A stretch of 64,000 nucleotides of DNA from Phytophthora colocasiae (taxonomy: Eukaryota > Oomycota > Peronosporomycetes > Peronosporales > Peronosporaceae). Below, piece by piece: positions 10,715 to 23,307 of this stretch (position 1 is its first letter; each line of letters starts with the position of its first letter). The DNA is taken from NCBI GenBank assembly GCA_018806915.1, contig JAGKQI010000022.1, positions 372,001 through 436,000 of the forward strand, written 5' to 3'. Position numbers and translations under genes: made by a program. The notes beneath the pieces were generated by a model. It did not search any database. It was not told the origin of the DNA and was given only the letters and a program-made list of their open reading frames with translations.

Positions 10715-12087
10715 TGTGGTGAAGCGCGAATAAGAAATCCGAGAAAAGGCAACGTCAGGCCCTAAGAGAGTCGGATCAAGCGACAGGGGCCTCTGGCGAA
10801 GCAAGATGTCAGTTGATGACCCCAGATTGCGCGAACGATGGCTGACGAATGGATCCAGATCGATGTTCGTCTGGATCTCGCCAGCGATGAATGGATGGCG
10901 TCTTGGTCAAGTGAGACTAAGTGATTGGAGAACCCGTCGTGCGGTCCCGCGTGGCGGTTCAGGGTCGGAGGAGAAAAGGGCGCCTTGCCTGAGGTCGCAT
11001 GAGAAGGAGATCAAGGCGGCAGAGGGTCGGGATCGGTGTGATCTATGGTGGGCCGGTGACAACATAACCGTGAGATGCTGCCGAGGGGACCTGATGGCAG
11101 TGTTAGTCGCGTGGGGAGTGGTGATCAAGTCTGGGAAGCTCAAGACCTGGAATGTCGACGACGCAGGCACGCGAGATCAAGTATGAAGGCTGCTGATCGG
11201 GATCATTGTTCAAGACGGTGGACCAAGATCGATGACCGAGATGGTTGATCGAGATCGGCTGATCGGCTGATCGCCAGATCGCCTGATCGCCAGATCGCCA
11301 GATCGCCAGATCGGCTGATCGCCAGATCGGCAGATCGAGATCGCGATCAGGGGTTAGGTGAGATCAAGATCGAAGATCGGAAGGGCAGCTGTGTAGCCGG
11401 ATGTCAGGTAATCGTAGGATAGCAGATGAGGATGGGGCTAGTAGACATAGGAATAACCATAAACAGAATCGAATTTGCTCTGGACATCACAAGTGCCTTC
11501 GTTCAAGACCGGAACTGGGAATTACATTGGCCCCCCGGCATCAAGAAGGTAAGGAGAAGAGATCTAGCATAGAGGTTAATTCTGGATAATACATTGGCCA
11601 GTTTTACCCTATCTAGTGATCTATCCTTTACGTGTGAACTACGGATCGGAAGGAATTGGCTGCTTGGCCTGACGATCTCGTCGACTCTCAACCCATCAAG
11701 ACACCCGCTATAGGAAGCGGCAAGCATCGTAAAGGAAGGGATCAGATCCCCAACATTGGACCTTTGGAAGACCTGGATCGAAGACCAGGTGACCGGATCA
11801 AGGCTCGAGAACTCGCCTGTGACCCGGATCAACCCCTCCGAGGTAGAGTGAAGTATTCCCACGCTATCTCACACCCCTACGTCACCCAAGACATTCTTCT
11901 CGTCCCAAGACATCTTCAGAAGTCACCTGGAAGAGCGTAACCCGCCTACCGACGGGTACACAAGGTGAACACTACACGCAGCAAGATCACGGATCATCGG
12001 GGGACCCCCTCCGTTAGTCGGTGTCTGGGCGCAAGTGGCGATCGCGATCGGCCTCAACCAGATTTTGGCCAGATCCGCTCCACCACA
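10715..12087 (+). repeat. 5' LTR of Gypsy-A2 (1373 bp)
   Basis: TGTGGTGAAGCGCGAATAAG to CCACCACA. Nearly identical to the 3' LTR at 30660-32008 apart from scattered substitutions and copy number of a short GATCGCCA-type repeat at about 11247-11345, consistent with a fairly recent insertion. Confidence 0.92.
11247..11345 (+). repeat. Short GATC-containing tandem repeat in the Gypsy-A2 5' LTR
   Basis: Degenerate 8-bp units CAGATCGC and CTGATCGG in series. The 3' LTR has a shorter, rearranged version at about 31194-31265, so repeat number changed after insertion. Confidence 0.8.
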
Positions 12088-12088
12088 A

Positions 12089-12106
12089 TGGTGCGCGTGC
12101 CCGGAT
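12089..12106 (+). promoter_or_regulatory. Primer-binding site of Gypsy-A2
   Basis: One base after the LTR end lies TGGTGCGCGTGCCCGGAT, which looks like the complement of a tRNA 3' end: TGG for CCA, a seven-base acceptor complement, then CCCGG as T-stem. I cannot name the tRNA without a host tRNA set. Confidence 0.7.
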
Positions 12107-12297
12107 CTTCTGGTGACTTCGGATATCACCGTGAGTCCCAAGAAGATGTCAAGATTAAGGAAGAACAAGGGAAGAAGTGCCTACGAATGTTGGATCGGCG
12201 GAGGCACCACTGAAAACGGAAAGATCCACAGATCAGCAGAGTTCTGGGAGGATCTCTACTGACAGGCACGAGGCAGACCTGGATCGCAATCCAGATC

Positions 12298-14412
12298 TTG
12301 AAGAAAAACCTCGAATTCCTCCCAAGGCCTCTTCGAGGGCCACCGCGGATCTCGATGAGAATCGAGATCCGCACACGAGCGATAAAGGAATCAGCAAAGC
12401 TGAAACCTAATCTGCTCACCAAGTCCACTGTTGCCTCAAGATCGACCAAGAAAAAGAAGATCAAGAGCACCCGGACGAAATTGAAAGCTCCAGACTCAGA
12501 GCCAGAAGACATGATCAGCCCGGGATCGACGATTACCAAGGACGCGATCGAGCAGGCCTATTACAGGAAGATGCTAAGCGAGACCTTGCTTAACGACCCC
12601 GTTCTTACGATCATACAAGTCCGCCAGATCGGTAACCTCACCGGCCCAGTGTCGAAACCCCGGACTAGCTCGGACCGCCTGAACGCGGTGAAGATTCTAC
12701 TTGATCTGCTCCAAGAGGCTGGTTTAGTGGCTGGAGAATTCGACCCAAACTCTCTATTTGACCTGGAACTGGAAGCGATTCAGTATGCAACCCATGACCT
12801 ATTCAACTCTCTCAAAGTCTTGGTCGGCGAACGCCCACTGACGCCCGATCTAGGTTATCAGACTGGATCGTCATGCTACGCGTCAGCGACCTCGGAACCA
12901 GATTCCGACAGCCCGAGAAGGCTGCAACGCATGTCGTTAGGCCCCTCCGGTGCCAAATTCGTGAAATCGCGTATGAAGAAACAAGATACACGATCGATAG
13001 CCACGAAACTGGAGGCTAAGACACCTGATCAGCAAGAAAATCGCCGGACCCGGACAGACCAGACCGCGCCGACGACTAATTCCACGGGATCGAGCAACAA
13101 GCTGGACGACTACTTTCAAATGGCGATGGATCGTTTCTTAAAAGAACGGAATCTCGCGACACCCCGATCGCCGATCAAAGGGGAGTTGGATGTTGAAATG
13201 GAGTCCGTTACGGCCTCGGATCCGGATGCATGGGAATACGATCCGGACGATATGGGCATACCAAGTTCCGGTGGACAGATGTCGAGCCGAGCAGCGATCG
13301 CATCCGCGGCGATCGGTCAAGGAGGATCGTCGATGATCCAGCGGGTCCGGATCTCAGCAATCTCAGATCTGAAAGATTTTGCGGGTAAAGATCTGGACGA
13401 AGATCGCGCTCGGGCCTGGATCAGTAAGGTCAAGTCAGCGTTCCAGCGTGATCAGGCTACGGAAGAAGAAAATGCCTCACGTTTGCAGATCTGATGGTGG
13501 GACCGGCAAAAACTGGTACAGGCAGCTCAGTCGAACGACGAAAACCAAGTGGGCGGATCTGCTGGACAGTTTCCAGACCCAGTATTGTGGGTTGGGTATG
13601 TCGGTCGCGTGGCAATACTATCACGCTCGCAAGCGATCGGAAGAAACTCCCCTTGATTACCTCTACCGGCTCCAACGTGGCGGCTTTACGTGCTAGACTG
13701 AAGATCAAGGATGGGAGCCCTAAGGCCCGCCGGGAACATGTAGACCACTACATCGAGACATTGGGAGATCCGGAGTTAGCTGATCGGCTGACCCTACTCC
13801 GACTGAGCGACGTCGATGAACTGGAGGAGGTACTTCGTGCCCGGGAACGGGCGAAAAGCAGACAACGTAAATCTGCGTTCGGATCGAAGTACAGACAAAA
13901 GGCACCGGCCAGTGCCCCGGCGGCACCCACCCGAGCGGTGGTACGGGCGATCCAAGCCCAAGATCCGGAGCTCGGAATCAGAGGAAGTATCCGGATCGGA
14001 CGGATCCGATTCTGAAGGCGATCTCCGGAGGATATATCTTGCCGCGTCGGAAGACAAGCAGATCGGCACTGGGGGCGTTCCCCACCAACAGGATCAGTCG
14101 CGATCGCAGGTGAACGCGCAAGATCGAGGCCGGATCGCGGATCGCAGGGGTACGTCAGACCACGATCGAGGTCGCTGTTCACACTGTGGATCGCGGAAGC
14201 ATACGGATCTGGACTGCTGGAGACGTCTAACTTGTGAAAAGTGCGGGAAGAGGGGTCACCCAACGGATCGCTGTCTGTATACCTGCCGTGGTTGTGGGGA
14301 GATCCATGAAGCTGGAGAATGCCCCATGGAAGAATTCTACAACCAGATCCGCAAGTGGTACGACCCGACCCGACATGCCGGATTGTTCCCGAGAAGGTGG
14401 AGAAGATGTTAA
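12298..14412 (+). pseudogene. gag: Gypsy-A2 gag: capsid-like region and three zinc knuckles (frameshifted)
   Basis: Structural protein forming the particle and binding element RNA. First frame 12298-13494 opens at a TTG, so the true start is unclear; it is polar, K/R/S/D-rich and ends entering the retrotransposon gag fold (ARAWISKVKSAFQRD). The fold continues out of frame after about 13490 (NWYRQLSRTTKTKWADLLDSF, then EETPLDYLYRL) and again after about 13680 (NVAALRARLKI, DELEEVLRARERAK). The last frame, to 14412, holds CSHCGSRKHTDLDC and CEKCGKRGHPTDRC, both CX2CX4HX4C, then CRGCGEIHEAGEC with three residues before His. At least three single-base breaks. The stop is about 130 bp before the protease frame. 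Confidence 0.82.
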
Positions 14413-14541
14413 ACTAGGACGCTCGCCGGTTTGGAAACCGGTACGAGCCGAGCGTTCTGAGTACTGCATCTATGCATATGTGAACAAGAAATCGAGAGAT
14501 CAAGATAGGAGAATTCGGATCTGCGCGGTAATACATGTAAG

Positions 14542-17133
14542 TTGCATTCGTATACTGCTAAGATCGCGAGTCTTCCCCGGATCGATGAGTTCTCTCGATC
14601 TGGTGCGGAAGTGGCTCTGGATCTCAAGGAAGGAGAGTCCAGGGGGTATTGGAAATACCACGCACCCGGAAAATGGTTCCGCCAAGCCAAGATCTCAGGC
14701 AAGATCAATCACGAAAGGGCGATCTTGCTCCTGGACACTGGCGCCGAGGTATCCATCTTGGATACCGCCTTTGCTCGTAAGGTTGGGTGCCACTTTGACA
14801 CTAGTCAGAGACAGGAGTGTGTTGGGATCGGTGATAATGTGTACACCACCGAGGGAAGAACGAGGATCAAAATCACGCTTGCGGGATACTTGGTCTACTT
14901 TTTCGATATTTGGAACGGGGATCTATCCGGGCAGGATGCGATCCTGGGTATGGATTTCATGATCCCGGCTGGGGTCCGGATGGATCTAGCGAAGGGATCG
15001 ATGTGCTTACCTAATGAAGTGGGGATCCCACTTAGTGGTCGCAAGAGATTATACGGGGAGAAGATAAGATCGGTAAAATTGGAGGAAGATCTATATATCC
15101 CAGTTGGGGCATCCGAAGAGACCGCGTCGAGAGTGAAATTATCGGCTAGAGAAATTGTGGGTGACCAGAGGCGACCGATGGGTACCTACTGTGGTAGATG
15201 GACCCGGTCGAACTCGGTACTTAGTGATCACGAATTTGAGCGAGAAGATTTTACGACTGGATCACAGATTACATGTCGGGATGGTACTTGATCAAGAAAA
15301 AGTTCCTCGCTACCCCGGGTTTGTGTCGGTCGGATCCCGGCGTTACATGGAGTGGCAGAATCTAGCTCTAGAAGCGACGGTGGACGCAAGACCGGAACCT
15401 AAGGAAACCGTAGAGATCCCCTTACCGTCGGTCGAACGGCCGACCTACGTTACGCCGCGATCTATACTCCGTCGGGGTGGGGCAATCAAGACCGATCCTG
15501 ATCCTGCACCAATATCGACATTGGAACCGCGATCACCGACCGATACGGCCGAAGTCAAGGTCGCATTCATCGATCCCCAACCGGATCCCATGGATACCCC
15601 ACCGATCACGATCAGTTCCGACAAGACCCCGAGTGGCGAAGCTGGGGGCGGTGAGACTGAGACGAATGAGAGCTTGCCAGATCAGGCCCCAGATCGGACA
15701 GATCGGACATGCGAAGAAGAGATCGAGGAAAAACAGAAAACCAGATTTTCAAATCGAGATCAAACATGAATCCGACGCCGATGCCGTCCCCAGGGTTAAA
15801 GACACCCCTGATCTTGACAGCCAAGGACGATAGGCTGCGTGATCAATCAACGGATGAACCGGATCCGACATCTCCTGAAGGGATCGAGAACGCTGATCAG
15901 ACCCACTTACACGAAAGTGGTGATTTTTCGACCGGAAGATCTAGCCGATAATCTCGCAGTAGTACCAGAGATCCAGATCTCCACCACCGAAGAAGTCAGT
16001 ATTGAAGATCTGCAAGTAGGGAATCCGGGATCGGCTACCCCGGAGGAGATCGAGAAACTTCGACAGATTATTTGGAAGAAGCGACATCTCCTGATCGGAA
16101 AGGGAAACGCACTTCCTCCAGCGGCCAAGGGTGTTATATGCGATATCGACGTGGGTGATGCAAAGCCGATCGCACAACGAGTCCGAAAGGTGGCGCCACA
16201 GTTTCGCGAGAAAGTATCGGATCTTATCAAAGGACTCCTAGCTGCCAAGATCATTCGGCCATCGACATCGCCATGGGCATCTCCGATCGTGGTGATCATC
16301 AAGAAGAACGGTGTAGACATCCGACTATGTATCGATTATCGGCTGGTGAACGGTCTCACAAGGCTGATGATCTACCCGATGCCTTTGATCAATGACCTGT
16401 TAGAAGATCTTGACAAGGTTCTGTGGTATTGTTCATTAGACATGGCGAGTGGATTCTGGGTCGTATCAATGACCGATCGAGCTCGCGCGATCTCGGCTTT
16501 CATCACTCCATTTGGCCTTTTCGAGTGGAATCGCATGCCGTTCGGGCTGGAAGAACGCTCCTCAGATCTATCAACGCCTTGTGGACAATGCCCTATATGG
16601 ATTTCTGAAGATCTCCCAGTCCGGAGATGTGGAAGGCTCTGCGGATGTGTTCGAATCAGGCATCCCGGAAGATCCCGGTCGTCCGTCGGTGCTAGGTCGG
16701 AGATCATACATCGACGATATCTTGATCACGGCTGGATCATGGGATCAAATGTGCGATCGGGTGGAAGGCCTATTGGAGGCCTGCGATAAGTGGAATCTCT
16801 CGATCAGTGTGGCAAAGAGCTTCTGGGGCATGGATAAGGTGGAATATCTCGGACACAAAGTGTCGATCGATGGATTGGAGGCAAACCCGAAGGACCTGGA
16901 AGTCTCTGACGGATCTACCATTCCCTGGATCACTCCGATCCATGCAATCGTTCCTTGGAAGTTTGAATTACTATAGTCGGTTCATCGAGGATTATGCGAT
17001 CTATGCATCGGTCCTATATGAACTACGTGAGGTGGAGTTCGCAGAACTGAAGAAGCGACCAGATCTACGAAAGATCATGGATAGCATGGACCTGATCACT
17101 CAAGATCCCGTCGCGCTTAAGTCGGATCGATAG
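14542..17133 (+). pseudogene. pol: Gypsy-A2 pol, first part: aspartic protease and reverse transcriptase (frameshifted)
   Basis: 14542-15291 contains the protease active site LLLDTGAEVSILD and the C-terminal AILGMDFM signature; the A1 copy begins inside this domain. A base lost near 15153 shifts to 15155-15769, an acidic linker (PDPAPISTLEPRSPTDTAEV). A second loss in an A run near 15735 and further shifts lead to the RT frame at 15839-16789 with CIDYRLVNGL. An extra G near 16551 splits the RT before YIDDILITAG, which is read in 16512-16976. The connecting region ends at a TAG near 17131. A1 has an 18-bp duplication (GAGACTGAGACGAATGGT-like) in the linker that A2 lacks. Confidence 0.85.
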
Positions 17134-17283
17134 ATCGCTAGATATCCCGACTCAAAGAAGCGATAGTACAACGGATCCTGACTTGGGGGCGATGTCTTCA
17201 CCCTGTTCAAGCGAGATCGGAACCACCTGGGCCTAAAGACTGGTGACGAGAGGTGGGGTAGGGCATACAGGGCGTTTACAGCC

Positions 17284-20002
17284 TTGAAGACCAAGATCGC
17301 GTCGACCCCGATCCTTCGCCACTTCGACACGACGAAGTTACCCGTGGTGATCGTGTACGCTAGTGACTGGGCGATTTCCGCCGCACTAATGCAGGAACAC
17401 GACCAGATCTACCACCCGGTCGCGTTTGCCAGCCGAACCTTGAAGACCAACGAGCTGGAATTATAATGTTGCCGAAAAGGAGGTGTTAGCTCTACTTCGG
17501 ATCTTGGATCTACACTACACCTTGTTGGTGGGACGTCGGATCAAGGTCCTAACCCGACACTCGACGCTTGCCTGGCTGTTCAAGTCTGCCGGCCTCCAAG
17601 GACGTCTGGGACAATGGTCTGCTCTTCTGTCCCCGTGGACACTCGAGATCCCGAAGTGTACGAAGGGGAGGATGAAATACTGGGGCGATCGCAGCTAACA
17701 TAACGCCCCGATCGGAGATCGACGAAGCTCTGATCGCGATCGCGCCGCGAAAGGAGCCAAAACGTCGGATCCAGATGCCGATCCCCACTGTAGACCCAGA
17801 TGAGGAGTTGTGGGTTATAAGTTTCGACGGATCGGCACGCGTGAAACGAGGAGGAGGCGCTTTCAGCGCGATCGTGTGGAGTTTACCAGAGTGGAAGGTG
17901 ATCAAGGCTAGATCGGATTATGCTGAAAGCCTCACTGTCAATGAAGCGGAATACCGTGGACTCTTGCTAGGTCTTGGCATGATCGCACAGTTAGAACGCC
18001 GCCGTTTGGTCGTTTGTGGCGATTCGAATCTGGTAATCCGACAAGTCCGGGGCGAGATCGACTGCAAGGCGCCAGGATTGACGCTACTGAAACAGAAGGT
18101 GCTAGATCACTTGCGGAATTGGGGAGATCACGAGCTGGTCCATGTGAAGAGAGACTGGAATGGGAGCGCAGATAGCTTGGCGAGTGCCGCGCTGCAGCGA
18201 GGAAGCGGGATCGAAGTCCACGATGAGACAGATCGATGCGATCTGATCACCCTGAATCGGCTTAATGAGGTGCTGATCCCTCGAGTTGAAGATCGATCTG
18301 TGCAAGTGTCGGCAGTAGCCACGCGTGCAGCCCGAGCGCGACCCGATGCCGCCGTCCTGCGAGAGGAACTGATCCGGGAGATGCGGGTTGATCGGATCAG
18401 GCGAGCCCAGGACGAGGAGGTCTGGATCGCAGGACTAAAGAAGTACCTGGCTGGGCAGATCGCGGATCTTACTCGAGCCGAATCCGGATCCTACGCCAAG
18501 ATCGCCTCCGAGTACGAGGTAGATGAACAGGATCTGTTGTTTTATTGCCCACCAGGGCCGAGATCAAGAGGTGATCGCGACCGCCTGATGAGACTCGTGG
18601 TTCCAGAAACGCTACAGCAGGATGTCCTCCACCACTACCATACGACTCTGGAAGGGGGACATCAAGGGATCGGACGCACTTATCAGCGGATCCGAGATCA
18701 TTTCCACTGGAGGGGATTATATCGGAGTGTGCAGCGATACGTAGGCGAGTGTGTAGACTGTGAGACCGGAAAGGGGAGACCCACGATCCGGGGCGAGTCA
18801 CCTGGGAATCTGCAAGCTACATACCCATTCCAGATCATAGCGATGGATCACATACCCTCTCTGCCCAGATCCAACAAAGGCAATACTGAACTGCTGATCT
18901 GGGTGGATCTGTTCACGGGATATGTGATCGCAAAGGCCAGTTCCTCCCGATCGGCCCAGACCGTCGCGGAATCTTATGAAGAATGCGTGTTCCGCAGATT
19001 TGGTGCTAGCGAGATGATCAGGCACGATCGAGAACCGGGTTTCATGTCCGACTTCTTCAGATCGTTCAATAAGATCCTGGGGCAGCGACAACGGGCGACG
19101 ATGGCCTACCGGCCGCAAGCCAACGGGACTGCGGAACGGATGGTGCAAACGGCGACTAGGGCGATCAAGATGTATGTTCAAGATCTCGATCAAAAGAACT
19201 GGGATGAATACGCGGAGAGACTGACGTTCGCCATTAATACGGCTCACGATCGGGTTCGGGGAGATACCCCTCATTACCTGGTACATGGATGGGATCCGAG
19301 ATCGACGTTGGAGGCAACGATCCCGATCGGATCGACCAGACGCCACGATCGCGATCCAAGACGGTGGAGGTATCGGGTTCAGAGATACTACCAGCAGTCG
19401 CGAGAGCAGGTCAACGCTAGACTACGAGAGGCGATTGCAGATCGAGCCGATCGGCACAATGAGGATGTCGATCCGCATCAGATCGAAGCTGGATCACGAG
19501 TTTGGCTATACCTAGATCGTGTGAAGGAAGGGTATGCACGTAAACTCGCTCACCTTTGGCACGGCCCGTTCCGTGTTGCAGAGAAGCTCAACGAATTCAC
19601 GATCAAGCTGGAGATCGCGGATCTGATTACCATATCTTTCCAGTGGTCCATGTTTCTAAGCTAAAGCTGGTGCGGAATTTTCCGGATCGACCGCGGGTCG
19701 AGTTGACTGTGGATGAAGCAGATCGGCTAGATTTCGATGAGATCCTCCTTCCGGAGGACAGTTGGGTCCCAGATCTGGATGCCGACGAGTACGAGGTCGA
19801 ACGGATCTCGGACATGCGAAGTGGGAAACGGACTCGCTACGGCCGGATCTATCGTGAATTCCTGGTGCACTGGGTCGGTTATGATGAACCAACTTGGGTC
19901 GACGAAGCTGATCTTAACTGTGGAGCCATACTGAGCGCGTTCCTACGTGATCATGCTAACCGAAATCGGTTTGGCGTGATGCAGTCGCACGAAGAGGTGT
20001 AG
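17284..20002 (+). pseudogene. pol: Gypsy-A2 pol, second part: RNase H, second RNase H, integrase, chromodomain
   Basis: 17284-17466 and 17483-17698 hold the Ty3-type RNase H (YASDWAISAALM, ASRTLKTNEL, then LHYTLLVGRRIKVLTRH) in two frames. The longest intact frame, 17775-19664 (629 residues, true ATG), carries the second RNase H (SFDGSARVKRGGGAFSAIVW, NEAEYRGLLLGLG, VCGDSNLVIRQVRG, DWNGSADSLASAAL), the integrase zinc region, and the integrase core with its D, D and E. The last frame, 19556-20002, has the integrase C-terminus and chromodomain (YEVERI, FLVHWVGYDEPTWVDE). About 3541-4151 of A1 and the matching stretch here show no mismatch that I can see. Confidence 0.9.
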
Positions 20003-20356
20003 ACGCAGAGAAGGCGACGTGACCGGGTCACAACGCCGAGATCGCGGATGCTGATCTGGATGTCTATCTGGATCGGATGTGGAGATTTTATATTTTTCTT
20101 GTATATGCATGTGAAACCGGAGTGATTGGATGGAGGGTGTGGAGATTTCGAAGATGCTAAGTGGGATCGAAACTGTGGAGTAAGTATGGAGAAGAACGCT
20201 GGTTTTTGAAGCTGGAAAGATTACGTGGAATTGAAAAGAGGCTAGGCTGGAGTCAGGATCGCGTGGCGAAGTACCGGATCGTGATAGAGAATATGTAAGC
20301 GTGCTGACCGACTCCGGGCTCAGCTGATCACCTCCGGACTGGTCGAGATCGCGGGA
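20003..20356 (+). other. Spacer between convergent pol and antisense gene of Gypsy-A2
   Basis: No gene seen. Holds the conserved block at 20086-20113 shared with A1 (TTTTATATTT ... TGTATATGCATGTG). Otherwise little resemblance to the A1 spacer. Confidence 0.5.
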
Positions 20357-21971
20357 TCAGGGAGTCCCAGGAGGTGTAGGTGGAGCAGGCGGGTTAAACT
20401 TGTTTTCGAGCCGTGGGATCTGCCGGGACGGGTGATCTGCCGGCCGATCGCGGTAATGGTTGCGCCAAGGGTCCTCCTGATCGCATTCTGCCAACGCAGA
20501 GATCAGATCGGTGGGCTCCGGTCGGCTCAGAGTCGGCTGGGCCAGGTTAGCCATTCGGGAGGCCGATCCGGGGTACCAGTATACCCGATCACGGATAGTA
20601 GGGAAGTGCAGGAAGTAGGGATCGAGCAGAAGATCGATGTCCGCCCACATCGCCCAGGAATCGTCCCAACAGCAGCCGCCAACGTTCTCCGGTACGGCTA
20701 CGCCGTTGCCGACGCTCGAGGTAATACCGACGGAGATCAGGATCAGCTTCATACATCGCCTTCGTGATCTCGAGATAATGGGTCGATTCCCAGTAGGCCT
20801 GCAGGTGATCTGACTCGAAGGCGGCGTAGGCATCCGCGATCTGCCCCAGCATAGTTCCAGCACGACGATGTAGACCGAGATCGAAGGTGAGGGGGGCCGG
20901 TCGGTTGCGGAGCACCTCCCAAGGTCGGGTAGCAAGTAGGGCCTGCACGTTGGGCCCAGTGATCAGGCTAGCCAACCAACCGACCCCGGCTCGGGAAGGG
21001 CGATTAGCCGGTGATCTCGCGGGGTAGAGGAATCCGGGAGGTAGCAGCAGCCTCTTGGACAATGTGGAGAGGATCATACCGACGATCGCCAAAGTTCCGA
21101 CGAACATCGGATCCCACGGGAAGACATCACCAGCCGCAAACTGCCGGACGTTCGCATACCCGGGAATAGACGAGCTGATCGCGAACAGGGAGGGTGCAGC
21201 TGGGGCGTGGCGAGCCGCCGGGAGAGCCGCCACCCGGAGATCCCCCACCGGGAGGGCTCCCGCCAGCTGGACTACCCTCGGGGACCCCTGAGGAGAAGTG
21301 ATCGGAGTCTGTGGGAACTGCCGCGCGGAGGTGTCGGCTGCGCCGGAGGCGTCGATGGAGCAGGGCCCCTTGATCGCCGGATGCTGGAGGAGGATTTCCA
21401 TGCGTGCGGTGCCACGACAGCGATCGGAGTATCGTAGCCCGAAGAGCGTCGTCGGATCCAGCGCCAGAATCCTCCGCGTCATCGTCATGCTCTGGATCGG
21501 GTTTACGTTTGGACCGATCCGAGCCACCCTTCTTCGGGGAAGGTGCTTCCACGGTCACTTGCGAGGTGGCCTGGGTGCGATCTGCTTCCTCCGCATCCGG
21601 CCCAGTCGGGATCGCGGGTTCAGGACCCAGATCGAAGGGGTCTGGGCTTTCCTCGTGCTTTTCTTCGAGCTCGGTCGCCTGGGCCTGGCCACCGGGTTGG
21701 TCTCCAGCGGGAACATCAGGTGGGGCCGCGTCGTGATCGGCCGGGGGAGGCTCCGTCCGCGAGGTCTTGTGCGGGGGCGATGTAGCAGGAGATGGGGGCG
21801 GACTGAGAGCACGTTTGACCCCCCGTTCATCTTGAGCAGCGCGGAGCCGAGACACCATTTCGGTCAGGACGTTGGTGGTCGCCATTACGTCACCTTCTGC
21901 CTGATCGTAGTTCTCCTGCAATGCCTGAAGACTCGCTTCTAACTCCTGCACTTCGGCATGGGTACCGATCA
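20357..21971 (-). pseudogene. Antisense gene of Gypsy-A2, C-terminal part (split by Gypsy-B1)
   Basis: Unrecognised protein, downstream part of an antisense gene whose N-terminus lies beyond the nested B1. From B1: a short coiled segment (GTHAEVQELEASLQALQ), an acidic/Pro-rich linker, then after a shift near 21180 the conserved domain (SSIPGYANVRQFAAGD, FPWDPMFVGTLAIVGM, LSTLSKRLLLPPGFLYP, LTFDLGLHRRAGT, DLRRYYLERRQRRSRTG), and after a shift near 20660 the tail (DPYFLHFPTIRDRVYWYPGS, DPWRNHYRDRP, ENKFNPP). Motifs match A1 one for one despite low nucleotide identity (perhaps 60-65% by eye), against near identity in pol. Confidence 0.72.
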
Positions 21972-21976
21972 GATCA
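21972..21976. repeat. Left target site duplication of Gypsy-B1 (GATCA)
   Basis: GATCA precedes the LTR terminus TGCAGCGGGG and recurs at 29583-29587 directly after CCCCGTTACA. Confidence 0.9.
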
Positions 21977-22395
21977 TGCAGCGGGGCTGCGTAGGTGTGC
22001 ACGGCACAGAGGAAGTTTAGTTGACTCGTAGAGTCCTGCTTGCAAGGCACTAGCCTTCGGTTCTATACAAGAACCAAGTAGTCCACTAAATACGGGACTC
22101 ACAGAGTCGGTGTCCCTATAACAAAGGACTAACACTAACTATGTAAAATGCAAACTGATTTTTATTGACTTTATTGCCCTAATCCTAAATGTAACGGATT
22201 TAGTATCTAACATACTAAATCCTAATCAAAATGCAACGTGAGGCTCTGAGGCCATCTACGTATCTACTCGTGTGCCACACCATTATGTCCCCACATAAAT
22301 GTATCATGAGTGTCACACACTATTATGTACCCACATAAATGTATCCACGTGTGTCACACACCAACGAGAAACATTCGTGTAACATCCCCGTTACA
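21977..22395 (-). repeat. 3' LTR of Gypsy-B1 (419 bp)
   Basis: In element orientation TGTAACGGGG to CCGCTGCA. On the minus strand two AATAAA motifs lie at 22161-22166 and 22170-22175, a plausible polyadenylation signal in the half shared with B2. The other half, U3 in element orientation, is unrelated to that of B2. Confidence 0.92.
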
Positions 22396-22409
22396 CTCTC
22401 CCCCACCAA
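22396..22409 (-). promoter_or_regulatory. Polypurine tract of Gypsy-B1
   Basis: On the minus strand CTTGGTGGGGGAGAG abuts the 3' LTR terminus TGTAACGGGG. Confidence 0.8.
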
Positions 22410-23307
22410 GATTCCGGATACCGTATCCGGAAAGTGTAAACACACGACGCGATTATCGGCCGATGGCCACGGCACCTTGCCTTGCGCGGACGGCGCTGTC
22501 TCTCGTGCGTGTTACACGCCTCCGTACGCGATGCCGCTTGAGTACACACTTGGGCCCAATGCTTACCAAGCATAGGAGCCTACTGGCTCGAGTCAAGGGG
22601 CTCTACGGGCATGGAAAGAAGGCCACAGGTGGCGTATCTATGATACTACTGGATCAGTGATCCACAGGGCAAGCCTTCCAAGCTACCAACGGTTCCACGA
22701 ACCACACAGCAGTGGGGCCCACTCGCTTCACAGTTAATGAGACCCTCGGATGAGCACTGTGTGCAGGGCTTGATGCCCAATTTGTCCTTGAAGCAGGCGC
22801 AAGCGCCACTATGTGTCACAGACACTGTGTCTTGTGAATACACGTGCTCAGCACAGTCGTAGACACGACAACGAGCACCAGACAGCTAAGCTGTCGCTCA
22901 GGAGGAGCTAACCTACCTCCTACTGCTATGCAGCATGCGGGGTCCAATGCATTGGCATCCCTGGCATCCACAGTGCCTCATGACATAGTCATACCCATTG
23001 AACGCTTCTAGCGTCAGGTGATCGGATAGAATCCGTTTCCATCACCACTTGTCGCTTAGACCGAACGTCATTAAGACGGTTGTTCATCACGAACCATCTT
23101 CGCTTCATGATCGCGAAGCTCCGGGCCATAGGCCAGTGTTGTTAAAGGGTCATAGACCCTTGAAACACGCGCGCGAGGCGCATGTAGCTCTACTGCACTT
23201 GCAGTTTGAGCATTCGATGCCATGTCGACGGCACCGACGTGCTCGCTGCAAGTATTGCAGCTACGGGTCAGAGCCTGAGCTCAGCAACGACCCTGTGGAC
23301 CCCCACC
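22410..23307 (-). other. 3' untranslated region of Gypsy-B1
   Basis: About 900 bp between the chromodomain stop and polypurine tract. No convincing sense gene. Contains short hairpins, for example CCGGATACCGTATCCGG near 22414. It is unrelated to the longer region at this place in B2. Confidence 0.5.
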
